DNA of 64,000 nt, from positions 3,598,714-3,662,713 of the forward strand of contig CP129480.1 in the NCBI GenBank assembly GCA_030583885.1. Direction: 5' to 3'. Below the pieces are notes generated by a model. That model had not been told where the DNA came from, made no database searches, and saw nothing but the letters and a program-made list of their open reading frames with translations. Position 1 is the stretch's first letter. Each line of letters starts with the position of its first letter. This stretch comes from Anaerolineales bacterium. Lineage in GTDB: Bacteria; Chloroflexota; Anaerolineae; Anaerolineales; Villigracilaceae. A program made the position numbers and the translations under genes. Positions 34,210 through 42,921 of this stretch are shown piece by piece.

Positions 34210-35916
34210 ATGGACAGCAAGGTATGGCAAAAGAATTACGACAGGGGGGTTCCATTCACAATCGAATATCCGAAAGCGCCGCTCTTCTACTTTTTGGAGG
34301 AAGCCGCGCGCAAGTATCCCGACCGCGCCTGCACGATCTTTAAGGGCGCGGTCGTTACTTATAAGGAAATGAATGAAATTTCCGATCGTGTCGCTGCTGC
34401 GCTGGTGGATATGGGTTTGAAGAAGGGCGACCGCGTGGGCATCTTCATGCCGAACACGCCGCAATTCGTGATGGTGTATTACGGCATCCTCAAGGCCGGC
34501 GGCGCAGTGGTCGCCACCAATCCGCTGTATACGCCGCCCGAGATCGAGCATCAGGCCAGTGACGCAGGCATCGAGTACATGTTCGTGATGACGAATTTCT
34601 ACGAGACCATCAAAAAAGCCCAACCGAAGACCAAGATCAAAAAACTGATCGTGACCAACCTGAAAGAGACCCTGCCGCCTGTTCTGCGCCTCCTATTCAC
34701 ACTGGCGCGTGAAAAGAAAGGCGGATTCAGGATCGAGGGCGGCCTGCGCGACGGCGACATCTGGTTCCAGGATCTGCTTGCAAAATACAAGGACGCTTCA
34801 AAACCCAACGTGGAGGTGGGTCCTGAGGATACGGCATTGTTCCAATATTCGGGCGGCACCACGGGCATCTCGAAGGGCGCCGTTGCCATGCACCGCAATG
34901 TAGTGGCAAATACGCTCCAGATCAAATCATTTATGCCGAACCTTGAGATTGGCAACGAGGTGGTGCTGATGGCCATTCCGCTCTTCCATGTCTATGGCAT
35001 GGTGGCAGGCATGAACTTTGCGATGGCGACGGGTTCCAGCATGGTGATGGTTCCCAATCCGCGCGATTTAAAGGATGTATTGGATAATCTCTCCAAATTC
35101 AAAGCAACCATTTTCCCCGGTGTGCCAGCCCTGTACAATGGCATCAATAACTTCCCAGCGGTGAAGGCGGGCAAGTATGACCTTTCGTCCATCAAAGCCT
35201 GCATCTCAGGCTCTGCCCCGCTTCTGCGCGAGACCAAGGAACGATTCGAAAAATTAACGGGCGGCAAATTAGTCGAAGGGTATGGACTCTCCGAAACCCC
35301 GACCGCCACGCACTGCAATCCCCTGGAAGGCGAGAACAAGACCGGTTCCATCGGCATCCCCTTGCCCGACGTTGAAGTAAAGATCATCAGCCTCGATGAC
35401 GGCGAAACCGAAATGCCGCAGGGCGAGATCGGCGAGATCGTCATTCACGGTCCGCAGGTGATGAAGGGCTATCACAATATGCCCACCGAAACAGCCAACA
35501 CACTCAGAACCTTGAGCGATGGCAAAGTCTGGCTGTTCACCGGCGACATTGCCCGCGTGGACGAGGACGGCTACTTCTACATCGTTGACCGCAAGAAGGA
35601 ACTCATCAAACCCGGCGGCTACCAGGTCTGGCCGCGCGAGGTGGAGGAGGTTGTCGCCGCGCATCCCAAGGTTATGGACGTGGGCGTGGCAGGCATCCCC
35701 GATGCATATCGCGGTGAGACGGTCAAAGCCTGGGTGGTGGTCAAACCAGGCGAAACGTTGACGGAGGAGGAACTCAAAGCCTTCTGCAAGGAAAGACTCG
35801 CCGCGTACAAAGTCCCCACTCATTACGAGTTCAGGGATGAACTGCCGAAGACCACCGTCGGCAAGATCCTGCGCCGCGAACTGGTACGGCAGCATAAGGA
35901 AACAAATCCCTCATAA
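34210..35916 (+). CDS. fadD: Long-chain fatty acid-CoA ligase
   Basis: Predicted 568 residues. The ATG at 34210 has GGAGGA four bases upstream and lies behind a strong promoter. Adenylate-forming enzyme motifs: YSGGTTGISKGAV (P-loop-like AMP site), GYGLSETPT (A5), TGDIARVDEDGYFYIVDRKKELIK (A7-A8, hinge) and the late KTTVGKILRREL with the catalytic Lys. Long-chain FadD-type ligases activate fatty acids to acyl-CoA through acyl-AMP. Chain length is inferred from overall similarity only. It is a single-gene unit closed by a strong terminator. Confidence 0.92.
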   Translation: MDSKVWQKNYDRGVPFTIEYPKAPLFYFLEEAARKYPDRACTIFKGAVVTYKEMNEISDRVAAALVDMGLKKGDRVGIFMPNTPQFVMVYYGILKAGGAVVATNPLYTPPEIEHQASDAGIEYMFVMTNFYETIKKAQPKTKIKKLIVTNLKETLPPVLRLLFTLAREKKGGFRIEGGLRDGDIWFQDLLAKYKDASKPNVEVGPEDTALFQYSGGTTGISKGAVAMHRNVVANTLQIKSFMPNLEIGNEVVLMAIPLFHVYGMVAGMNFAMATGSSMVMVPNPRDLKDVLDNLSKFKATIFPGVPALYNGINNFPAVKAGKYDLSSIKACISGSAPLLRETKERFEKLTGGKLVEGYGLSETPTATHCNPLEGENKTGSIGIPLPDVEVKIISLDDGETEMPQGEIGEIVIHGPQVMKGYHNMPTETANTLRTLSDGKVWLFTGDIARVDEDGYFYIVDRKKELIKPGGYQVWPREVEEVVAAHPKVMDVGVAGIPDAYRGETVKAWVVVKPGETLTEEELKAFCKERLAAYKVPTHYEFRDELPKTTVGKILRRELVRQHKETNPS

Positions 35917-35979
35917 CTGGCGATCAGGTAGCCTGAACCACAAGGAAGGGGCGTATCGAGACCCGTAATCGCTGGTACT

Positions 35980-36015
35980 AAAAAGAGCCTCCCGGTTGAC
36001 CGGGAGGCTCTTTTT
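35980..36015. terminator. Bidirectional intrinsic terminator
   Basis: A 16-bp stem, AAAAAGAGCCTCCCGG (35980-35995) with CCGGGAGGCTCTTTTT (36000-36015), has loop TTGA. Its A- and T-rich ends serve both convergent genes, the acyl-CoA ligase and ftsH. Confidence 0.95.
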
Positions 36016-36035
36016 CCGTTCTACATCATGGCGGA

Positions 36036-37895
36036 CTAAATCACTTGCGGCGTCCCGCTCTTCTTGCCCAAAGGGGACGGGAAGAGCTTCTCGAATTCCT
36101 CGCGGTTGAGAGATTCAACTTCGAGCAGCTTTTTGGCAATCAGATCCAATTGTTTGCGATATTTCTTGACCAGGGACTTGGCCCGTTTGTATGCATCCTC
36201 CACGATCTTGCGGACTTCGCGGTCTATCTGTTCGGCAACGGCTTCGGAGTAATCGCGCTGTTCGGAGATCTCACGTCCAAGGAAGATCATCTCCTCCTTT
36301 TGCCCGTAGGTCATGGTACCGAGTTCTGCGCTCATCCCCAAACGGGTAACCATGGCGCGCGCCATGCGAGTGACCTGCTCGATGTCGTTGGATGCGCCCG
36401 ACGTGATGTCATCGAAGATCAACTCCTCGGCGGCGCGCCCGCCCAGAGCCATGGCAAGCGTGGCGAACATTTTCTTGCGGGACATGAGAATGCGGTCTTC
36501 ATCGGGGCGGAACCAGGTTACGCCGCCGGCCTGCCCGCGTCCCACGATGGTCACTTTTTGCACGGGGTCTGCTTCAGCGATGGCGTTCGCCACAATGGCA
36601 TGACCAGCTTCATGGTAGGCAATGATGCGTTTTTCCTCCTCGGAGATCAAACGGGACTTGCGTTCAGGTCCCATGACCACACGTTCAATCGCCTCTTCCA
36701 GTTCAGGCTGACCAATGGCTTTCTTGTTGCGACGGGCGGAAAGAATTGCAGCTTCATTAACGAGGTTTTCAAGGTCGGCGCCGGCAAAACCGGGTGTACC
36801 ACGCGCAATGGTGGCGAGGTCAGCCTGCGGATCCAAGGGCTTTCCCTTGGCATGGACCCTGAGGATGGCTTCGCGCCCCTTCACATCGGGACGGTCCAGG
36901 GTGACTCGGCGATCAAAGCGGCCGGGACGCATCAGAGCCGGGTCAAGAATGTCGGGACGGTTGGTTGCGGCAATGATGATGACGTTGGTATCCGTGTCAA
37001 AGCCGTCCATTTCAACGAGCATTTGATTTAGGGTCTGTTCGCGTTCGTCATGCGAACCGCCGAGCCCTGCGCCACGCTGACGGCCGACGGCATCAATTTC
37101 ATCCACAAAGATGATGCAGGGCGAGTGTCGTTTGGCCTGTTCGAATAGGTCACGCACACGGCTTGCACCCACGCCCACGAACATTTCAACGAACTCGGAA
37201 CCTGAGATCGAGAAGAACGGCACACCCGCTTCGCCCGAAACGGCTTTCGCCAGAAGCGTCTTGCCTGTTCCCGGAGGACCCACCAGCAGCACACCCTTCG
37301 GGATGCGTGCGCCGAGTTGAATGAACTTCTGCGGTTCCTTCAGGAACTCCACCACTTCGGCAAGTTCCTGCTTTGATTCCTCCGCACCGGCCACATCGGC
37401 AAAGGTCACCGTGGGATGCTCGCCGCTGAACATGCGCGCGCGGCTCTTCCCAAACGACATGGCGGCATTGTTGCTGCCCTGCGCCTGGCGGAAGATGAAC
37501 CACAACAGACCACCCATAAAGATAATCGGCAGAAGATACAACGCACCGCTTAACACGCCGCCCCAGGCGGAAGGCGCACTGACTTCGACATCCAGCTGGG
37601 CAAGCTGTTCAGTGGTCACGCCAAAACTGCGGAGTTGGTCCACCAGGGTGGTATCCGACTCCTTACGGGATTCAGCGGCAGTTTCTTCAGTGCCGTTTTG
37701 TCTCACCACGCGGATGGTATCATTGCTCTGAACGATAATCCGGGCAATTTCGCCATTCTGCACCTGCTGCGCCACCTTGCTAATGGTAAGCGGTTCTGCG
37801 GCCTTTGAATTGTCACGAAAGCCCATATACAGCATGGTGCCTATGGCAATGAGCAGAAGGAAATACACAAAAAACGATTGACTACGGGAATTCAC
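36036..37895 (-). CDS. ftsH: ATP-dependent zinc metalloprotease FtsH
   Basis: Predicted 619 residues from the GTG at 37895, which follows GGAGG by five bases; an in-frame TTG 12 bases earlier overlaps the ribosome site and is unlikely. Two membrane helices (about 7-25 and 113-132) bracket the small outer domain. The AAA+ domain has GPPGTGKTLLAKA (near 203), IIFVDEIDAVGRQRG, the second region of homology ATNRPDILDPALMRPGRFDR, and the zinc site HEAGH (near 421). FtsH degrades membrane and regulatory proteins. Two TATAAT hexamers lie upstream on this strand. Confidence 0.97.
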   Translation of the reverse strand: MNSRSQSFFVYFLLLIAIGTMLYMGFRDNSKAAEPLTISKVAQQVQNGEIARIIVQSNDTIRVVRQNGTEETAAESRKESDTTLVDQLRSFGVTTEQLAQLDVEVSAPSAWGGVLSGALYLLPIIFMGGLLWFIFRQAQGSNNAAMSFGKSRARMFSGEHPTVTFADVAGAEESKQELAEVVEFLKEPQKFIQLGARIPKGVLLVGPPGTGKTLLAKAVSGEAGVPFFSISGSEFVEMFVGVGASRVRDLFEQAKRHSPCIIFVDEIDAVGRQRGAGLGGSHDEREQTLNQMLVEMDGFDTDTNVIIIAATNRPDILDPALMRPGRFDRRVTLDRPDVKGREAILRVHAKGKPLDPQADLATIARGTPGFAGADLENLVNEAAILSARRNKKAIGQPELEEAIERVVMGPERKSRLISEEEKRIIAYHEAGHAIVANAIAEADPVQKVTIVGRGQAGGVTWFRPDEDRILMSRKKMFATLAMALGGRAAEELIFDDITSGASNDIEQVTRMARAMVTRLGMSAELGTMTYGQKEEMIFLGREISEQRDYSEAVAEQIDREVRKIVEDAYKRAKSLVKKYRKQLDLIAKKLLEVESLNREEFEKLFPSPLGKKSGTPQVI

Positions 37896-37924
37896 GGAAT
37901 CCTCCAAATTTGACTTGCGACTGG

Positions 37925-37973
37925 ATTATACCAAGTCCGCCGCTTAGACGCGGTGACACGGCATTTTATTATA
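37925..37973 (-). promoter_or_regulatory. Two -10 hexamers upstream of ftsH
   Basis: On the minus strand TATAAT occurs at 37930-37925 and again at 37973-37968, each after a G (GTATAAT). The nearer one predicts a leader of about 20 bases before the GTG start. Neither has a convincing -35 box, so one may depend on an activator or an alternative sigma factor. Confidence 0.5.
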
Positions 37974-38112
37974 CGATTCTCTAACACGGCTCTCTTTCAC
38001 CCGAAACCTGCCCGCAAAAACAACCAGCCTATATTCAAGACAAAAGAGCGGCATAACAAGGACAAATATCACTACCTGCACAGGGAGCTTTTGTATAATA
38101 AAAGACCAAACC

Positions 38113-39042
38113 ATGACGACTACCTCGACAGATCGCTCATTCCTTACACGCTTTGCCTGGCTTTCGATCGGCGCAGCAGTTCTCACAATAACCCTGAAGA
38201 CCATAGCCTATCTTTTGACGGGTTCGGTGGGCCTGCTTTCAGATGCGCTTGAATCCGTGGTCAATCTAATGGGTGCGCTCATGGCACTGGCCATGCTGAC
38301 CATCGCCGCCCGCCCGGCGGATGAAGACCACGCGTATGGGCATGGCAAAGCCGAATACTTTTCCAGCGGCGTCGAAGGGACGTTGATCCTGATCGCAGCG
38401 GTCAGTATTATTGTTGCGGCAGTCCCCAGATTAATTACACCCAGACCGCTCGAACAAATCGGCCTGGGGCTGGGGGTCTCGGTCGCCGCTTCGCTGATTA
38501 ACCTGATCGTCGCACTTATCCTGTTGCAGGCCGCTAAACGATACAATTCGGTTACGCTGGAGGCCAATGCGCACCACCTGCTTACGGATGTATGGACCTC
38601 GGTGGGTGTGTTGATCGGGGTTGGCGCAGTCGCACTGACCGGGTGGCAGCGGTTGGATCCGATTGTGGCATTCATTGTTGCGGTCAATATCATCTGGTCG
38701 GGGATTCGCATCGTGCGAACATCCGCGTTGGGATTAATGGACACCGCCTTATCCGCCGAGGAGCAAAACCGCGTAAAAAACGCACTGGAGCCGCATATAA
38801 AAAACGGAGTGCAGTATCATGCATTGCGCACCCGCCAGTCAGGAGCCAGACAGTTCGTTTCGCTGCATGTGCTCGTCCCCGGCCGTTGGACGGTCCAGCG
38901 CGGCCACCAGATGCTGGAAAGCATCGAGGCGGACATCCGCCGCGCACTGCCCAGCGTGACCGTGTTCACCCATTTAGAGTCGCTCAACGATCCCGCATCC
39001 TGGGATGACACAGACCTGGACCGCACCGATCCGCCGCCATAA
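38113..39042 (+). CDS. Cation diffusion facilitator family transporter
   Basis: Predicted 309 residues with six membrane helices in the first 215 residues and a cytoplasmic C-terminal domain (about 215-300). Metal-site motifs: LLSDALES (about 39-46, TM2), DEDHAYGHGK (about 73-82, loop) and HHLLTDVWTS (about 156-165, TM5). These are the CDF transport-site residues. Such proteins export Zn, Fe, Mn or similar divalent ions by proton exchange. Ion choice cannot be read from this alone; the Asp/His set fits zinc or iron. A TATAAT hexamer 13 bases upstream suggests a very short leader. Confidence 0.9.
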   Translation: MTTTSTDRSFLTRFAWLSIGAAVLTITLKTIAYLLTGSVGLLSDALESVVNLMGALMALAMLTIAARPADEDHAYGHGKAEYFSSGVEGTLILIAAVSIIVAAVPRLITPRPLEQIGLGLGVSVAASLINLIVALILLQAAKRYNSVTLEANAHHLLTDVWTSVGVLIGVGAVALTGWQRLDPIVAFIVAVNIIWSGIRIVRTSALGLMDTALSAEEQNRVKNALEPHIKNGVQYHALRTRQSGARQFVSLHVLVPGRWTVQRGHQMLESIEADIRRALPSVTVFTHLESLNDPASWDDTDLDRTDPPP

Positions 39043-39052
39043 CGAGGGCAGG

Positions 39053-39814
39053 CTACTCCAACACCAATTCCACGGGGCAATGATCTGAACCCATCACTCC
39101 ATCGTGGATGATCACGTCCTTCACGCGCGGCAGGAGATTCTCCGAGACCAGAAAATAATCCAGGCGCCAGCCGATGCCCCGCTCCCGTGCATTTAGGCGG
39201 TACGTCCACCAGGTGTATTGGACCCGCTCAGGATACAAATGACGGTACGCATCCACAAACCCATGACCCAGAAATTTTTGCACCCATTCGCGTTCCTCCA
39301 GCAGGAAGCCCGAAGTCTTTTCATTCGCCTTCGGATTCTTCAAATCAATGGGCATGTGGGCGGTGTTTAAATCACCGCAGATGATAATATTCTCCCCTTT
39401 CTTATGAAGCGCATTGCATAACTCAAGCAGGCAGGCGTAGAACTCAAGTTTATACTCCACGCGGTCATGACCGCGCTGGCCGTTCGGGAAGTAGATGTTG
39501 AAGAGACGCAGACCAGCCCAAACGGTCTGAATGACGCGTCCCTCCATATCAAATTTCGGTTCGCCCATGCCTGCCACGATCTCGTCAGGCTGTTCCCTAA
39601 AGAAAGTTGTCACCCCGCTGTAACCGGGGCGCTGCGCCGAATTCCACACAAACGGGAGTTTCAACATGGCACGCTGTTCTTCATTCAATTGCTCTTCGCG
39701 CGCCTTCACCTCCTGCAGGCACAGTGCGTCCGCCCCTTGGGCAAACGCCCAATCCAATGCCCGCCGGCCCAGCACGGCCCGAAGGCCGTTCACGTTCCAA
39801 GTGATGATCTTCAT
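39053..39814 (-). CDS. xth: Exodeoxyribonuclease III
   Basis: Predicted 253 residues from MKIITWNVNG, the invariant start of the family; the frame is open further upstream but those residues do not fit. Other motifs: CLQEVKA (metal Glu), FNIYFPNGQRG, ICGDLNTAHMPIDL (catalytic Asp and Asn), TWWTYR and the end DGVMGSDHCPVELVLE (Asp-His). It cleaves DNA at abasic sites and trims 3' ends in base excision repair. It converges with the CDF gene at 10 bases and diverges from the receiver gene. Confidence 0.95.
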   Translation of the reverse strand: MKIITWNVNGLRAVLGRRALDWAFAQGADALCLQEVKAREEQLNEEQRAMLKLPFVWNSAQRPGYSGVTTFFREQPDEIVAGMGEPKFDMEGRVIQTVWAGLRLFNIYFPNGQRGHDRVEYKLEFYACLLELCNALHKKGENIIICGDLNTAHMPIDLKNPKANEKTSGFLLEEREWVQKFLGHGFVDAYRHLYPERVQYTWWTYRLNARERGIGWRLDYFLVSENLLPRVKDVIIHDGVMGSDHCPVELVLE

Positions 39815-39868
39815 GATTAAGCCTGTGGTCGTTTTATGGTACACTTGCTTTTTGAAGGCAGGAGAACC

Positions 39869-40264
39869 ATGGATAACACAACTGTCAAACGGATTCTTTG
39901 CATCGAAGATGAACCGGGCATGATCGATTTGATCCGGCTCATCCTGGGACGCCGCGGGTTCGAGGTGCATGGCGCGGCGGGCGGCATGGAAGGAATCAAA
40001 TTAATTCGTGAAATCCTCCCGGACCTGGTACTGCTCGACCTGATGATGCCCGATATGGACGGCTGGGAAGTATACCAACAAATGAAAACCGAACCAGCCA
40101 CGCGCGATATTCCCGTCATCGTCGTTACCGCAAAAGCACAGAACATTGACAAGGTACTCGGATTGCACGTCGCAAAAGTGGATGACTATATTGCCAAGCC
40201 CTTTAGTCCGCAAGAGTTAATGAACAGTGTGGAAAAAGTTCTCCAGCAGAAATCATCAGCCTGA
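39869..40264 (+). CDS. Single-domain response regulator
   Basis: Predicted 131 residues, one receiver domain only. It has the acidic pair IEDE, phosphoacceptor Asp in LVLLDLMMPDMDG, the Thr in VVTAKA and the Lys in YIAKPFSP. It has no output domain, so it likely acts by protein contact, as CheY or Spo0F do. The start at 39869 is set by AGGAGA six bases upstream. No histidine kinase is adjacent, so its partner is unknown. It is followed by a clear terminator. Confidence 0.92.
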   Translation: MDNTTVKRILCIEDEPGMIDLIRLILGRRGFEVHGAAGGMEGIKLIREILPDLVLLDLMMPDMDGWEVYQQMKTEPATRDIPVIVVTAKAQNIDKVLGLHVAKVDDYIAKPFSPQELMNSVEKVLQQKSSA

Positions 40265-40281
40265 AACCATATTCCTTTCCG

Positions 40282-40309
40282 CAGGGCGGCGAACAAGCCG
40301 CCCTGTTTT
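40282..40309 (+). terminator. Intrinsic terminator after the receiver gene
   Basis: A 9-bp GC-rich stem, CAGGGCGGC (40282-40290) with GCCGCCCTG (40297-40305), has loop GAACAA and is followed by TTTT. Confidence 0.88.
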
Positions 40310-40320
40310 GTGATACCGCC

Positions 40321-40692
40321 ATGCAGCGTCCCATCTATGTAAACAACCTGAACAAAACACTCGAACAGCCTGCGCGTGTGGGATTCTGCGACTCATTCCT
40401 CTGCAAGTTGCGCGGACTCATGTTCCGAACGCGCCTCGCACCTGACGATGGCCTGCTCCTCGTCGAAACGCGTGATTCACGCCTCGAAACGTCCATCCAC
40501 ATGATCTTCGTGCAGTTCGACCTGGCTGTCTTCTGGATCAACTCCGACATGACCGTGGTGGACAAGATCATCGCAAAAGCGTGGCGTCCAGCCTACATTC
40601 CCAAAGCGGATGCGCGCTACACCCTGGAAATACACCCCGTCCGCTGGGGGGATTACGAGGTCGGCGACAAGGTTGAATTCAAGGATGCGTAA
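40321..40692 (+). CDS. DUF192 family protein
   Basis: Predicted 123 residues. It has the DUF192 pattern: ARVGFCDSFLCKLRGLMFR near 18-36, DGLLLVE, SIHMIFVQFDLAVFWIN near 58-74, and VDKIIAKAWRPAYIP. The family is small and beta-rich, with no established biochemical role. There is no signal peptide here, although many homologues have one. The stop overlaps the start of the next gene, a LysM/M23 peptidase, by eight bases, so they are translated together and may share an envelope role. Confidence 0.8.
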   Translation: MQRPIYVNNLNKTLEQPARVGFCDSFLCKLRGLMFRTRLAPDDGLLLVETRDSRLETSIHMIFVQFDLAVFWINSDMTVVDKIIAKAWRPAYIPKADARYTLEIHPVRWGDYEVGDKVEFKDA

Positions 40693-42088
40693 CCACACAC
40701 TCATTTCCTTTCTGCTGCTAGCGATGGCGGTGTCCTTCCACCCAGTCCATGCACAGGATGGAACAGGACCCGTATATATTATCCAGCCCGGGGACAGCCT
40801 GTCGTCCATTGCCGCGCGCTTCAATGTGAGCATGAATGAACTCATGTCTGCAAATGGGATTACAGACCCAAACCAGCTCGCAGCGGGGCAGCAGCTTGTC
40901 ATACCGGGGCTTGAGGGTGTAACAGGAACGCTGCGCACCGAAGTCATCAACTTCGGAGATTCCTATCGCAGTCTTATGCGGCAGACTCAGATCCCCAAGG
41001 ACCTGTTCAGGAAACTTAACCGCATCGTCAGCCCGGGCGAATTCTATGTGGGCGTGAGCATGATCGTCCCGGTACAGACGGAAAACCGCAACAACACACG
41101 CATTTCGCCGAACGCGGGTGAATCCATGCTTGAGGTCGCTGTAAAAAACAATACAGACGTGTGGACTCTGGCAGATATCAACGACCTGCAAGGCTCATGG
41201 GACGGCCTGCCGGGTGATACGCTTTTTGCCCCTGGTGAAAACAGCAGCGCGAACACAACCGGTCTGCCCTCGGCATTCATCAGCGCCGAGATACGCGACC
41301 TGCCCATCAAACAGGGCGGTACCGGCGTCATCAAGGTACAAACCCTCCCGGAGGTTACCCTGGGCGGCTTGCTTGTTGACCACCCATTGAATTTCTTTCC
41401 AGATCAGGACGGCCTGCAGATCGCATTACAGGGAGTCCATGCCTTGCTCGAGCCGGGCGTCTACCCTCTGCGGCTGGATGCCACGCTTCCCGATGGAAGC
41501 AAACAATCCTACGAGCAGTTCATTTTGATCACCTCGGGCTTTTATCCCGACGACCCGCTCCTTTATGTGGACGTCGCCACCATAGACCCGGCCTCGACGG
41601 AACCTGAATTACAGCAATTAATCGATCTGACAACTCCGGCGACTCCCACAAAACTTTGGTCTGGCGACTTTATTTCCCCTGCCATCGCCTACGCCGAATC
41701 CACATACTTTACCTCGCGCTATGGGAACCGGCGCACCTACATTGGGCAGGGAACTGAACTACAAGTTCAGGGGTTTCATACCGGTCTGGATTTCGGCGGC
41801 GGAGATGGGCTGGCAATCACAGCACCCGCGGCGGGACGGGTGGTCTTCGCAGGGCCCTGGACGGTGCGCGGCAACGCCACCGTCATTGACCACGGCTGGG
41901 GGGTGTACAGCGGCTTCTGGCACCAGTCTGCCATACAGGTGCAGGCGGGTGACATGGTGGAGAAAAACCAGGTCATCGGTCTTGTGGGCGGAACAGGGCG
42001 TGTGACTGGCGCGCACCTGCATTGGGAATTGTGGGTAAACGGCATCCAGGTGGATCCGCTCGATTGGCTGATTCAAACCTACCCATAA
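40685..42088 (+). CDS. Secreted LysM and M23 peptidase protein
   Basis: Predicted 467 residues from the ATG at 40685, which begins a signal peptide (about 1-21, ending VHAQ) and overlaps the DUF192 stop. A clear LysM domain follows (about 28-72, YIIQPGDSLSSIAARFNVS). Two more LysM-like segments lie at about 85-130 and 140-180. After a middle beta region of unknown kind comes a C-terminal M23 domain (about 345-460) with intact metal motifs HTGLDFG and HLHWE and an IDHGWG turn. LysM binds glycan; M23 enzymes cut peptide cross-links in peptidoglycan. A complete metal site argues for activity. Confidence 0.9.
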   Translation: MRNHTLISFLLLAMAVSFHPVHAQDGTGPVYIIQPGDSLSSIAARFNVSMNELMSANGITDPNQLAAGQQLVIPGLEGVTGTLRTEVINFGDSYRSLMRQTQIPKDLFRKLNRIVSPGEFYVGVSMIVPVQTENRNNTRISPNAGESMLEVAVKNNTDVWTLADINDLQGSWDGLPGDTLFAPGENSSANTTGLPSAFISAEIRDLPIKQGGTGVIKVQTLPEVTLGGLLVDHPLNFFPDQDGLQIALQGVHALLEPGVYPLRLDATLPDGSKQSYEQFILITSGFYPDDPLLYVDVATIDPASTEPELQQLIDLTTPATPTKLWSGDFISPAIAYAESTYFTSRYGNRRTYIGQGTELQVQGFHTGLDFGGGDGLAITAPAAGRVVFAGPWTVRGNATVIDHGWGVYSGFWHQSAIQVQAGDMVEKNQVIGLVGGTGRVTGAHLHWELWVNGIQVDPLDWLIQTYP

Positions 42089-42146
42089 GGCGAGGCGTTG
42101 CACTTCATCCATCAATATGCTACACTTTTGAAATGGATTTTTTCAG

Positions 42147-42638
42147 ATGAGCAACCTTGTCAATTTTCTAAAACAAAGTGATATTTTTTACCAGTTCACT
42201 CCAACCCAGCTTGAATTGGTGGGGAATTTGTGCCGGGAGGTTGTTTTTCAATCAGGCGAACTTATCTTTCAGGAGAATAGCGACAGCAAGGAATTGTATG
42301 TGATCATGCAGGGCGAGGTGGATATCGTGATCAATCGCGGCGCGGCAGGCGAGACGGAAAAAAAAGAGACTGCAGTGGCACGGCTTCGCAGGGGGCAGTC
42401 GTTTGGGGAAGTGGCCTTGGTGGATGAGGGCGTACGCTCTGCTTCTGCGCGCGTGGCACAAAAGGATACCCACCTGCTGGTCATCCAGAGGGAAAAGATT
42501 ATCATGCTGTGTGAAACGTATCCGCAGTTGGGGTATCGTCTGATGAACAACCTCGCTGCCGACCTGGCGATGAAAATCCGCAACACCGACCTGCGCATCC
42601 GCGAACAGCTTTTGTATAAGCCGTACGACAAGAAATAG
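42147..42638 (+). CDS. Cyclic nucleotide-binding domain protein
   Basis: Predicted 163 residues: one CRP-like cyclic nucleotide-binding domain (about 10-125) and a helical tail, without a DNA-binding domain. The phosphate-binding cassette RRGQSFGEVALVDEGVRSASARV is complete, with Glu and Arg in place, so ligand binding is plausible. It may act as a sensor that contacts another protein. The tail (NLAADLAMKIRNTDLRIREQL) could dimerise. It starts 58 bases after the LysM/M23 gene with no clear ribosome site. Confidence 0.85.
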   Translation: MSNLVNFLKQSDIFYQFTPTQLELVGNLCREVVFQSGELIFQENSDSKELYVIMQGEVDIVINRGAAGETEKKETAVARLRRGQSFGEVALVDEGVRSASARVAQKDTHLLVIQREKIIMLCETYPQLGYRLMNNLAADLAMKIRNTDLRIREQLLYKPYDKK

Positions 42639-42676
42639 GGTTTAACAGAAAAATCCATACGTCTATACACAAACAC

Positions 42677-42705
42677 TTGACCTAAAACAAAAACCGACTT
42701 ATTAT
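42677..42705 (+). promoter_or_regulatory. Promoter of the amino acid importer operon
   Basis: TTGACC (42677-42682), a 17-base spacer and TATTAT (42700-42705) fit a vegetative promoter. The predicted transcript starts near 42712, giving a long leader of about 210 bases before the first gene. Confidence 0.65.
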
Positions 42706-42720
42706 TACGCCTTAATAAAA

Positions 42721-42777
42721 ATGAAAGGCTCTTTAGAGGTGATGAAGGAGTTAAGCCTGAAAAAATCCAGGATTTAA
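42721..42777 (+). CDS. Possible leader peptide, 18 codons
   Basis: An ATG just after the predicted transcription start opens a short frame, MKGSLEVMKELSLKKSRI, then a stop. Five of 18 residues are Leu, Val or Ile. It overlaps the left arm of the downstream hairpin, as in attenuation leaders. No ribosome binding site is clear, so this is tentative. Confidence 0.25.
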   Translation: MKGSLEVMKELSLKKSRI

Positions 42778-42795
42778 GGGTTTTTTTTAAGGCTT
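42753..42795 (+). promoter_or_regulatory. Leader hairpin with T8 tract (possible attenuator)
   Basis: AAGCCTGAAAAAA (42753-42765) can pair with TTTTTTTTAAGGCTT (42781-42795). A smaller alternative hairpin, AAATCC/GGATTT, lies directly before GGG and the T8 run and would resemble a terminator. Two exclusive structures of this kind are typical of attenuators. No experiment or alignment supports it here. Confidence 0.35.
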
Positions 42796-42921
42796 TCCTT
42801 GTATCTCAAAATTCAACCAATGAGGAGGTGAGGCCGACAACGCCAGTCTTGTCTACTACTTGATTCACCCGCATGCGCGGGAATTGATTTCACCTAACTA
42901 GATTTTGGAGGAGTACAGAAA

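Noticed and set aside
42800..42921. Riboswitch in the livK leader
   Set aside because: No known aptamer consensus was recognised; only simple hairpins are visible.
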